Positions 9,290 to 21,059 of a DNA stretch of 64,000 nucleotides are shown here, one piece after another (within the stretch, counting starts at the first letter, position 1; each line of letters starts with the position of its first letter). Position numbers and translations under genes: made by a program. Origin of the DNA: Bimuria novae-zelandiae CBS 107.79. Its lineage: Eukaryota; Ascomycota; Dothideomycetes; Pleosporales; Didymosphaeriaceae. The stretch spans positions 1,749 to 65,748 of the forward strand of contig ML976805.1 in assembly GCA_010015655.1 (NCBI GenBank). Reading direction: 5' to 3'. Under the pieces are notes generated by a model. The model saw only the letters and a list, made by a program, of their open reading frames with translations. It was not told the DNA's origin and did not search any database.

Positions 9290-11990
9290 CCTTCACTCCT
9301 AATATAATGTAATAATTACGTAACGTAATAGTAATTAAGATGCGTACTCTATTATATCTAGGATTTACTAAATCTAGATTTAATAACTACTCTAAAACTA
9401 GCTAACTATACTTTACCTATAAGTATTATAACGCTAACACGCATTTTTAAACTATCTACATTAGGTATTAAAGCCTTTAAAAAAAACCTTAAATACTAAA
9501 ATCTGTTGCTTAAAGAATTTAATAATAATTAATATATGTTTGAAGGAATAGTTAAGCCTTTAGTAAATAATTATTTTTATATAATTAATAATTAATAGCA
9601 TCTTTAAAGGGCGTGCTACCTACTTAATTAATTATTTTAATAGTAAATTGTTAATCTTAAAGTAATAGTTAGCGTTAATACGCTATTTAAATAAAAATTC
9701 GTATCTAACTAATATCACTTATTTTTAAAGCTACTATTAACTATAAATATATAAGATAGATAGCTAGTAGAATATAATTAAGTAGTTACTAAAGCGGAGA
9801 CGTATAAAGTCTTAGAATTAATATAATTTAACGCTATAATAAAAGACTTCGTAACTACTATAAATAAAATTGCTTCTACGTGGTTAATAACATTTCAGGA
9901 CAACGGACGGTTCATTCTAGGTATAACTAAGAAAGAAATGATAAAATATTTCTAAGAATATATAATACTAAACAACCTTTAATCGCGAATAAAGCAGAGA
10001 TCTACCTTCGTAATAGGTATCTTATTAGAGCTTAATAAAAGCGGCAAACCCGCCTAAAGTATATAAAGTAGGGACACCTATAGTGCTAATATATTATTAT
10101 TTAGAAAATAGGGTAGACCTTAATATTAACGCATAGGCTAGTAGATAGTAAAGTAAGACTTCTTATCAGACTTTTTAACCTTTATTAAAGTAAGTAGGCG
10201 CCTAAAACCTATTAAAGTAAAAAGGTAAAAATACTATATATATAGTATAAGGCAATTTATTAAAAACTAGTTTTATATAAATGTAATAAAAGCCCTAAAA
10301 TAGTAGTAGCTAAATAAAAAGATTAAGGAATTTATTACACTAAAATAAATGCATAATTTAAAGTTTTAAAGACTTTTAAGAAGTCAAGATAAGCCTAAAA
10401 CTAGAACTCTAGCTATAAAGAACTCTTATACTCTAAATTTAAAAATTAATAAATAGTAACTAAATAATAAATAAATATATACTATATAAGTAGTAATTGC
10501 CGCATTCTTTAGAACAAGTAAAATTAATTTTCTGCTATAACGTTTATTTATCCTTGATTCAAGCTTAACCTGCTATAGGACGAATAATCCTAATTAGTTA
10601 TACGATTACTAATCGCTAGTATAAGGAGATTTTATATAGGTAGGTAATACACAAATATAGATTAAGGGGTATATATTGCTTATTATAAATCTATAACACG
10701 AATAGGAAGCTGAAAGACTAGTACTACACGATGTGGCTATTTGTCTAGACTTACTATATAATCTTGTTTCCTTTTAAGTGTTGAGGTAGCAAGGGTTCTA
10801 GTATGATACTAAATTAGAACCTACCGTCCTTAAGAGACTAAATAGAATAATTATTAAATAACTTAAAGAGATCTATAGGTAATAGATACTAGAACGCTAG
10901 CCTATGCACCACTTAGCTTATTATATATATACCTATAACTCTTAAACGTAAAGACGAACTCAGAAAGCGCTAGCCTTACTCTAGTATAAGAGGCTTAATT
11001 ATTTAGGACCTACTCGTATTAAATACTTACTATAATAATGTAAGGGATAAGCGTTAAAGAAATTATAATAATAAAATATAACGCATATAGATAAGTAAAA
11101 ATATAGAGGTAAATTAGGTACGAACTAATAATTAATAAGTAAAGATCTAAAAAGAGTTTTACTATTAATTTCTAATTATATAAACTATAAACGTTTAATA
11201 AGGAGAAGAGCTAGGTATTTATTATAAATATATATTTAAAGTTTTAATAGGATTTCTACTGTACTAATAACTAAATAGCTAAGGTAATTACCAATATCTT
11301 AATAAATTTTTTTTAATTTCTCTAATACTAATATAATATTACCCTAATAATTATTAACTTAGATAGTAAAATTATAATAGTTAAGCTTAAAATTAAGCGC
11401 TAGCTATAATGCTAAGATGTAATTATTAAGCTTTTAGTACTAAATATATAAGCTTAGAATACAGGCAATAAACCCTTAAGAGGTGTAAATAAGAAAAAAT
11501 CACGCGTAATACGTCTAGACGCGAATCTTAAACAAAAACTCTAATCAGAAATTATACGAACAAGAGTATACCTATATAATTAAATACTAAACTACTTAAA
11601 TAACTAGAAAACGCTATATAAGTTGTTCTTTATATAGGTATTACTAGCGAATAGATTAGTTATACTATTTAAGAAGCGAAATTTAGCTTACTTAAAGACC
11701 TATAGTTGTAAAGCGTTTGCAATAACGGACGATACATATAAAGGCAAGTCTAGACTATAGAGACTACATCTAAACGCATGGATTAGATATATGGTAGGAT
11801 ACTAATTATTTAATATTAATTAGCTCTAGATTCTTTTACCCGCAAAAGTTATTAGTACGCGAGACGTAATTTTTAATAAAAATATAATCTTTAATAGCAA
11901 AACTACATTTTTTATAAAGGACCTTATACATAGCACACTAGACGAGATAGCTACGTATATTAAGATAATTCAGCCATTTCTACTAATACA
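9290..11990 (+). pseudogene. Copia-A gag-protease-integrase remnant
   Basis: RIP has converted most Gln and Trp codons to stops, but Copia landmarks remain on the plus strand. There is a protease-like region at about 10,540-10,690, and an integrase C-terminal region at about 11,690-11,900 whose reading recalls the fungal Copia motif GY...TNI.R.W.P...V..TRDV.F. The frame continues at 17,819 after the Copia-B insertion. Confidence 0.75.
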
Positions 11991-11995
11991 CTTAC

Positions 11996-12195
11996 TGTTG
12001 GTAGGCCTTTGTACGATCGTACGGGTGATAACAGTAACGAATGTCTTGTATATTGCTATTGGTATATTCTATCTATGAACGTGGGTGCTACGAAGGTATA
12101 CATGGGCTCGGTGCGAGTCGGACTAAAGTAGGATTAAGGCGGTACGTTGGGCAGCATTAAGTAGCCTTAGGCGATAGGATATGTATATACCAACA
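11996..12195 (-). repeat. Copia-B 3' LTR
   Basis: 200 bp, TGTTGGTAGG...ACCAACA; paired with 17,614-17,813. Confidence 0.92.
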
Positions 12196-12279
12196 CTAGT
12201 AACCTTTTATTATCGTAGCATACTATTCCGTAGGTCGCAGCACAGATCCCTTTACTCGTATTAATAGCATATTACTATT

Positions 12280-15200
12280 AATAAATTATTTAAGTGCGCG
12301 ATTTAGCGTGGCTTTCGTAAGTACGTCTGCAGGGTTATCTTTACTATTAATCTATTAGATCTCCGCAATCTCACGGCGCTCGTACGACTGGCGGAGTGCT
12401 ATAATGTCGATCATTAGGCGCTTCTTATTCGTGGTGCCAGGTTTGACGAGGCACTTATACAGTGAGTATAAGTCTATACATACAACGAGTAGGATCGACG
12501 GTAGACCTAGGCGTTCTGTAATTATCTTAAGTGTTGTTAAGATAGCGATAGCGATGTTAACGCCACTAACTATGCTATATGTTTCTAATGCTAGGACGCT
12601 TTTAGTGACGCGTTTATATTTAGTTAAACTCTAATAGATTACGTTACTACGTATGTCGAACGTATTATCTTGTCTACCAGACTTATTAACAAGGACAAGT
12701 AGGTACCCTAGCTATAAGCTAAGGTCTTAGTTGTTTACGAAAGAACTATCTATAAATACTATTAATTTAGCTATAGTAAGGTTAAGGGGAATATACTGCA
12801 ATCCTCGCTGCAAGTTCTTAGCTTGCTATTTTAGTTAGTAGTTAAGTTTCTTATAGTCTGTGTCTGTAGGTTGCTGTATTTGCGTAGCCGCGAAAAGGTT
12901 AAAAGATGCTTTAGGTTAGTAGATAGAAGTAATGTACGCGCCGCGCGCGCGCTGCTCTATATACCTTTATACTTAGTCTACTACCTTTAGATTAATAGTA
13001 TTAATTTTAGCTCCTTGCCCTTTTTGCGTTAGTTAAATAGCGTCTCTGCGCAACGTAAGGGTGCATCTATTAAACTCTAGTAGTACCTCTTTAAATAGTC
13101 TCTTCTTTAGCTTAGCTTAGAAGTTAGCTTTCTAGAGCGTGGCGTCCTTTACGCTAAAGAATGCAGGTGTTATAATTACGAGCGTATTATCTGTTTGTAG
13201 ACCTACTATACTAAACGTTTCTAGTTCTCTATTCGTGATTAAGAGGCATGGATTATACGTAGATGTAGCTATGTTAAGCTCTTTGTAGTAGTGTCCTTAG
13301 TACGTAGCAAACTAGTAAACTCCTGCCTCTACGATTCTATATAGTGGCTTGATCACGCGAATGATTGTACCCTTAGGATACTTTGTTATAAGCTCCTTAG
13401 GCAGGTGCGCCAAAACCGTGCGGAATAGCTTAGTTTGTGCCTGTGGGCATGCCTGTGTGATATCGCGTAGTTTTATAGACATGTCTTTAGTGAGCAATGC
13501 GGGTGCCAGGGCTAGTATTAAGCGCTAACTAGCTCGTTAGATAGTTGGCGACTGCGTTAGGATTTTATGTTTGCCCTTATTATTATAGCCTTAAATAATA
13601 AGTCGTGATTTCTTATACGGGACTATAGTTTTGCCTTTAACTTCGCGCACTATGCGCGACTTAAAGATACAATGCCTGTTATATATAGTTAAGTTAAATA
13701 GCTTAAAACTAAACACTCTACGGCCGATAAGGTTATTAATCTCTTTCTAGTTAGATACTTTAAAAGGGGCGCCTAGGGTGTTAATCACGCCGTTATTACG
13801 TAGCTTAATAGCTAGGGCGTAATTGTCCTCCTCCTTCCTTATTAGGTATTACACTGTACGCTTATTCTTAGATCTAGGCAGGTAGCCCCGCTTGCGTGGC
13901 TAGGTTGGCTGTATAGCTGCTAGCGACTACTATTTAGTAGTAATTAGTCCTTCCCCTTTATCTGCGGCTGGAATCACGTCTATAGTTATGTTTTAGTAGT
14001 AAGGTTTTACAACTATAGATTAGAACGTTATTAGGCTATTAACTATGTCTATAGTAACATCGTGATCCTTTATATTAATAATCTTATATAGCCCTTGCTA
14101 TCCATTCTTCTCACGCCATACTATCACCTTACTCTATAGAGGTAGTAAAAGTAACTTATTTATATTTAGCCTATTCTTAGTATTAAGTGCGTTGCTTACT
14201 GCACGTTCTACTGCGGCCCTCCGCAGCGCCTTTATCGCTTTCTAGATTGCTTCAGCGCGACGTATTGTCGATAGTAATGGTGGCGAGTCTATGGATACCC
14301 GAGGGTATGCGCTAAAGACGAGCAGCGTAGGTACAAGTCCGTCTGGGCCAGTGGTGTCGTTAACGGCCTTAACTGCTATCTATAGCACTGCGACGTCGCT
14401 GGTGCTAGAGTCGAGCTCTGCCCTCATAATCTCGTACGCGCGTCTAAGAGGTGCATAGTACCTTTCTACCTTGCTAATAGACTAGTAAGCCTCTACTAGC
14501 ACCTGTTTGTAAGTAATTCCTATAATTTTTACCTTAGATCTAAACTTAATAGATGCGAAGTTGGTACCTGCGTTATAGGTAATAATGTCTGGCGGCCCTT
14601 AGTACGTATTAATCTATAGCAAACGGATTGCCTCCTAGGTGTCTTTCGCACTTATAGATCGTAGAAATCGAGCGCTATTAAAGGTTATAGCTAAATCGAT
14701 CACGTGAAGCACTGGCTTCCCACTTAGGTATATTATGTCTACGAAAATCTTAAAGTTAAATTCCTAGTTATCTTTTAGCCAGAATTTAAATTGTCGTGGC
14801 GCTTAATCGTGTACTTAGTAGTAGTAATATAACTTTTAGATCTCGCGGAGTAGCTATTTATTTACGTCGTTATGTCTTGCATGTTTAAGTAGTTATATTA
14901 GCCATTTGATAGCTAGGTGCCTAAACCTCTAATATAGACATTAGAGCTTAGTTTCTATAAGAAATACCCGCGCGTGCTCTGCCTTGCTTAGGTGGAACCA
15001 CGGATGTCCCTATTTACAAATTACTGGGAAGGTTGCTTTCCCTTGTACTAGCTAATCTATGGTATTATTAAAGTATACGTGCAACTAATCCATGTCTTTT
15101 AGATAGAAAAAGAATAGGGTTAGTACGTCTAAGACCTTAAATTTAATTTTTCTAATCTTTATACGCACGTGCGTAGTTTTAATTAATATAATAATGCTTT

Positions 15201-17330
15201 CTTTACTAAATTAAACTAATGCGTTTCTAGCAGTAGACGTGTCTAAAGTTACTATAGGATCCTTAGTTTGGAGCGCCTAAAATTGCTCCTTTCTAGCTAT
15301 TAATACGTTGGAGGCACTAGTGTTAGGGAGAATGCCCTAGTACGTAACTTATAAGTAGTAGTCCTTAATAAGGAACTGCGTTACTAGCGTTATAGGTTCC
15401 TTATACTTATAGACGTTATCTCTAGTTACCTAGTGCATAAAAGCCTAATCTATAAGGTACTTAACTACTAGTCTCTAGTCCTCTTCCTCTTCCTCTTCCT
15501 CTTACTTCTCTTTAAAAAACTAGTCAACTTCTTCCCCTTTATACGTAATAAAAAATATTGTAAATTCTATCTACTTGCCTATAATATTATAGTGTGTAAT
15601 ATACTATGCTTTAGATTGCCTTCTTTCCTTAAGCGTATAGTTTGTAGACTAATAGCCTGTCTTGCTATAGATGTAGCACTTCTTGTCGCTTCGTGTGTTA
15701 GTCCGTAGGTTGTCTCTAGAACGTTACTAAGGTTAGCTACGTTTACTAATAAACTTGTCTCGTGCACTTTATAAGTTATAATCCTCTTACGTTCTTCTAG
15801 AGCTATTAATAGTATATTAACGGTCTAAGTAGTACTAGTTATTATAGTCTGTCTTAGTAAAGTTAACAGAGGTAGTTATAATAAGCGAGTTTTCGATCGA
15901 AGATCGTAGATCTCTAAACAGGACCTTACACTCTAGGGATGGCCTGTAGAGCGCCATCGCAAACTCTTTGACGCCCTGGCATGCTGTGATTATAGTCGTC
16001 CGGAGTGTATATTCTCCTATGTACTGCTGGCTAAGAGCCCTCTGACACAACTAGAGCTTGTCTAGCATAATATTAAGGACCTTATAAGGTGTCTTGTTAA
16101 GGTTCTCCTTGCGGACTTTAATAAAAGATATCGTTGTCTAGTCCGCGTAGTAGTAGCTATAATTAATATCTATGTCGAAGTAGTTCTTTAGCTTTATGTA
16201 CACAGTTAGGAATGTGTCCGTCCGCTAATTAATAAAGTAGAGGTAATACTCTTGTGCACGGCCTTCTAGGATCCGTAGAAAGACTACATAGAATTAGTCT
16301 AGTTAGATGTTTACGTGATAGTAGATACTATAAAAAATCTTTAGCTTATTATCTAGGAGGTTATATAGCTTCCTTGTGTACTTCTTCTCATGGTCCTATA
16401 TCTTAGTGAAGACATTAATTGTCTTTGGATCCAGTTTCTCGTTGCTAAACTCGATTAGGGGAATTGCCCTGTACGGGTCTGTGTCACCTAAGGGCATGAT
16501 TGGAGGGACGCTTTGTCCCTTTAGACGTTGTAGGTATGCTGGTGTGTATTCGCGGAATCTATTAAAGTTATTGTATAAAAAAGGAGGTTGTTAACTTTGC
16601 TGTCGCTAGTCCGCCCGTAGTGTCTATTTAATTGTTTCTATAAGTAGTTCTGCAAGTTGTTATCCTTAATCTAATTATTAACTAGCTCGATCCTAGATAC
16701 ATGTCTTATTTTAAGCGTAGGTTCTTTAATCCTCTGCGTCCTAGTCTCCTGCCCTTATAAAGGTTTGGCTCTAGGTTTAACCTGCTATCCCCACGTTCGT
16801 GGGTTATACTAATCCTGTAGTGTGTTATCTTAATATCATCCGCTCTTATAGCATATACGCGGCTAACCGCTTATTAAAGGTAGTAGATTAAAACTAATTA
16901 TCTAGCTATTTTAGGCAATCCTCTATGCGTAGTAATTTAGCTACGGCTTTGCTTAGTAATATGTTAACACAACTAGTGTACACGCCCTTAAAGTAAAAAA
17001 TCCGCTTTAGTTCCTTAGTATATACTATATACGCACGCCGGAACATGGCTTTATTCTATCCTTTAAAGTCCTAATAGAACTTACTAAAGAGCTCTGCATC
17101 TACTGTAGGCTAATCTATATAGTCCGCGATTGCACGCGCGATGTACGTCGTTACTATAGTTATGTCTACCTTATTATCTAGGGCTACGATCTTATTGTCC
17201 TAGATCTTTAGATTAATATAACGCCACTCTTTTGCCTTTAGATTAGTAGTTCCTAGCAACTCCTCTCGTGTAAGCGTGTAGCCTTTATTACTACTAGCTA
17301 TTTCTTTTACTATTTATTATTATTAACGCG
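12280..17330 (-). pseudogene. Copia-B gag-pol remnant
   Basis: Reading on the minus strand from 17,330 down: a gag-like region (about 16,050-15,835, with a TACQGVKEFAMALYRPS segment), an acidic Glu-rich linker coded at about 15,480-15,510, an integrase zinc-finger region (about 15,050-14,850, with a WGHPWFHL-like reading), the integrase core, then RT with one clear open patch (13,497-13,312: RDITQACPQAQTKL...PKGTIIRVIKPLYRI) and RNase H near 12,300 (a D.PADVLTKATL-like reading). Many in-frame stops are present, so it is not functional. Confidence 0.8.
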
Positions 17331-17613
17331 TATTGTGCTGGCTATGTTCGCTAGGGACTTGTTAGTGGTCTTAGATTATACACAGGTTAAGCGTGACTAG
17401 ATAGGGGTTAGTGCGTGTATAGACTGCGTCTTAAAACGCTCTAATATAGCTAGAACGGTTAGTCTTAAGCTAGATAAGACGCCTAATATAGCTAACAGTG
17501 AACTTAGCATAGATAACTCCGTTGCTAATATAGATAACTAGGGAACGCGCGGGGCTACAGGATCTGTCTTTTCTAACCTAACTGTCTGTGACTACCATGC
17601 AATTACTAATCAG

Positions 17614-17813
17614 TGTTAGTAGGCCTTTGTACGATTGTACGGGTGATAACAGTAACAAATGTCTTGTATATTGCTATTGGTATATTCTATCTATGAACGT
17701 GGGTGCTACGAAGGTATACATGGGCTCGGTGCGAGTCGGACCGAAGTAGGATCGAGGCGGTACGTTGGGCAGCATCAAGCAGCCTCAGGCGATGGGATAT
17801 GTGTATACCGACA
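17614..17813 (-). repeat. Copia-B 5' LTR
   Basis: 200 bp, TGTTAGTAGG...ACCGACA. This copy is less RIPed than its partner. Confidence 0.92.
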
Positions 17814-17818
17814 CTTAC

Positions 17819-19670
17819 CTAAATTATATTATTTTACGAAGACGAAAGCGTTACGTATAATATAGATAATAATAAAGAGCTAGATCTACTAGGCTACTAC
17901 TAAGAATAGAAGATTTAACATTATTACTTAACTTTACTAATAATACTCTCGCCTATAGCCTTACTAGCGTAGTTAATAATTAAGAAAATATTAAGTAATT
18001 ATAAAATTTAATTATTAAAGACAATTTCCGAGGCAGTAGTCTTTATAGTTGGAACTAAAGCTAAAAACGTAGGCACGTATAAAAGTGATCTAATTAATAA
18101 AGTAAGAATAAAGAGACTACTTACAAAAGCCGTTAGAATTTACTAATTATAAAAACTACCTTCTCCTATATTTAACACAAACCTTAATAAACACCTAGTA
18201 AAATAATTATTTAAGGAAGCGTAATAATTACACATAAATAGTTATAAAATTATAAAGTTATAGGTAGAAGTACTATATAAGACAATAAAGGTAACAGGAC
18301 CATAGATCTTAGATTATATATAGGTGTATATATACAAGTTTAATAAATACTACTAATTTATCAAGTGTAAAGCACGACTGGTAGTTAAAGGAAACTAATA
18401 ACGTAATATTACATTATAGGATACCTATACAGTAACACTAGAAGAATATTTCTTTTAATTACTTATAGCTATTATAGCTAAATATAATATTGTATTAATA
18501 TAATATAACGTTACTAACGCATTTGTGCACGTATTACTAGATTAAATTATATATATATAAATACTATAAGAGTATAAAAAACTCAGCACTATCTTAAAAG
18601 TTTAGAAAGTTTATATAAATTAAGTATTTCTTTACTACTCTAGTAAATGAAATTTACAACAACGCGTACTTAACTAAGGTTTTAGATTATACCCTATAAG
18701 CCCTACTATATAACTAAAAATAAAATTATTATTTTCTTTTATATAGATAACATTATCTTTGCGTACTATAAATCTAAAACTTATAAAACGTAGTAAGCTA
18801 TAGTGTAACTTAAAAAGAAGCACTTTATAATAGGTAGAAAAAGCCTATAATAGTTCTTAGAAAATAAAGTAATTAGAGATTATTAAAAACGACTTATTTG
18901 AATCCTCTAGGCTTTATATTATATTATAATTAGCTATATAATTAACGACTAATTAATCTAATATAATACTCTAATGGTAATAAAAGTGCTTAAGCTAAGA
19001 GAAGAGCTACTTTTAATTTTAGAAATTCATTAGTATTAACGTAAGATTAAATTATTATTATATGTAACTATTAGCGCGCCACTAGATAATACCTTTATAA
19101 CCTCTTCAGTAGCTAAATTCCTCGCGAAACCAGGACCGGAGCAGTATTATACTACTAATTAAGTCTTATTATATCTTAATAACGCGAAGTAGATAACACT
19201 CTAAGTAAGTAGAAGTAATTCCTTATAATTAGCTAGTAATATCTTATTTACTAATCCCATATTGGACTATAAGAGCTTATAAAGATATACTTTGAAGCTA
19301 TTTAGTAGTCTTGTTATATGACGAGCTAGCAAATAAGATACTATTATAATATTGACTATAAAAGCTAAACTCTTAGCACTTTTAGAAGTAGCTAAAAAAG
19401 TTATTTTTACGTCTTAATTAATCAAAAATCTAAGGGTTTTATTACCTAGCCTAATACTTACAATTAAATATAATAACTAGCAGACTATTAGACTAGTAAC
19501 CTAAGAAGTTTCTAAGCTACTTACTAAGCTACGGCATGTGGACATCTACAACTACTGGCTTTAATAGGAAGTTATAGACAATAGAATTAATGTAAAGTAT
19601 ATACGATCTAAATATATAATTATAAAGAGCCTTATAAAGGCACTTCTAGTAAACAAGTAGCTAGGCTTTT
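17819..19670 (+). pseudogene. Copia-A RT and RNase H remnant
   Basis: Continuation of Copia-A after Copia-B. An RT N-terminal reading (VY.YKFDKYY..IKCKARLV..G) lies at about 18,315-18,400, the YVD-type catalytic region at about 18,745, and an RNase H reading (HVDIYNYWL) at about 19,540-19,565. A polypurine-like stretch precedes the 3' LTR near 19,812. Stops occur throughout. Confidence 0.75.
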
Positions 19671-19832
19671 TAGACTATTTAAGACTAGTTAAGGTATAGG
19701 ACTAAAAAGTTGCATATAAAGTACCTTTAAATTTAATTTAAAATTAATTTAATAACCTTTCTTTAATATAACCTTAGCATATGTAGCTTAAATTAATAGA
19801 TTACTTTAAGCTATAGAGGTGTATTAAAATTA

Positions 19833-19967
19833 TGTATTGTCGAAAAGAGTGTTAAGACAATCGTTATTCTAATTAAGAAGCTACTGTATAGAGCTATATA
19901 CTGTGTGGATCACGTGCACGGGCCGCACCTACGCGGGTGGCCCAAGCTTCCAAACTAAACCGTCACA
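19833..19967 (-). repeat. Copia-C 3' LTR
   Basis: 135 bp, TGTATTGTCG...CGTCACA, adjacent to the polypurine tract at 19,968-19,980. Confidence 0.88.
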
Positions 19968-20039
19968 CACCCCCTTAGCTTTATATTAATTAAGAGGTGA
20001 AGCTAAAATCTTACTTGAGTAAGTAACTGAATATATAAA

Positions 20040-20040
<1 letters not shown>

Positions 20041-20070
<30 letters not shown>
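20041..20070. repeat. (TTA)10 microsatellite
   Basis: Ten perfect TTA units in the 3' noncoding part of Copia-C. Confidence 0.97.
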
Positions 20071-20071
<1 letters not shown>

Positions 20072-20699
20072 AGCTACCCTGAAGGCGTTACGCGATATTA
20101 GTATGATAAAGCTATTAAATAAACTCCTAATATTTAGCCTTTAAGAGGATTTGAGTAAGCCTTTTAGCGGCTATCTTATCTATAAGGATCTATTTAATAA
20201 AAAGTTACTAAGCCTCTACCTCTTGTTAGATCCATATCTAATATATATCGACGTGTTAAAATTTTATATATTGTCGATTAAGGTCTTTAGTAATAATTCT
20301 TATTTATTATTTATAATTTATTATAGTAGATCGCAGGCATTATACCTAAGTTAAATAAAATACTTTTAAAGAGATAAAGCTACTTCGCTATTGATAAGCT
20401 AGTAAAGGAGATTAAAAGTAACTTTAATTTTGTAGTAAACTTAGTATTAGTGCTCTAGATAGTCGCCGTCTAGTTAATAATTATAATATAGAATAGAAAG
20501 TATTATGCTTATAAGATTCAGTGGATTTCTTAATTATTTAAGTATAACGCCTTTAATATACGAAAAAATAGAGGATCGCGATAGCTCTAATTATTAAAAA
20601 TAACTTTTATAATACTATTATTATAGGACCTTTTAATATCGTAGTATTAAGTTATAAGTAAGTATCGCCAGACGTGTTATATATCTATAATATATAATT

Positions 20700-20900
20700 A
20701 CCTTAAATTAGTAAGATAGTAAGCAAGGACGACATAGTTATAAGTAACGTAGGCCGCGTCTAGTAAGTAATATAGGCAAGATGCCTTATAAGTTTCTAAT
20801 ATAGCTTTATACGTTATACGTCTGTCTTCTTAATTAACTTATGAAAAGAGTTAACATTAAGTAGAAAGTTAGATTTTTTACTTACTAGATATATACTATA
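20700..20900 (-). pseudogene. Copia-C RT/RNase H junction remnant
   Basis: The minus strand reads a degenerate form of the Copia G.L.Y...TRPDI segment (a ...LAYITYQTRP-like reading). It is continuous in order with the integrase remnant at 26,560-27,330 once the pogo elements and solo LTR between them are removed. Confidence 0.55.
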
Positions 20901-21059
20901 CTTCTTGCAAACCTTATTAATATATATATATATATCTTAAATAAGCTATATTTTCTTTTTCTGGTAATCTCGGACGACTTAAACGCCTAGGAACTAGGCG
21001 AGGTCTTTTATTACTTTAAGTCTAAATTAGTCCTTTAACTTATTCTTAACGTCTTAATA

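Larger units (their letters stand above)
11996..17813 (-). mobile_element. Copia-B, full-length LTR retrotransposon
   Basis: A 5,818-bp element with two 200-bp LTRs and perfect TSDs CTTAC (11,991-11,995 and 17,814-17,818), inserted into the integrase region of Copia-A and coding on the opposite strand. The LTRs differ at about 13 positions, all transitions, many of them CpG to TpA or CpA to TpA, which is the RIP signature. Copia-B and Copia-D are similar in layout but have different LTRs. Confidence 0.93.
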
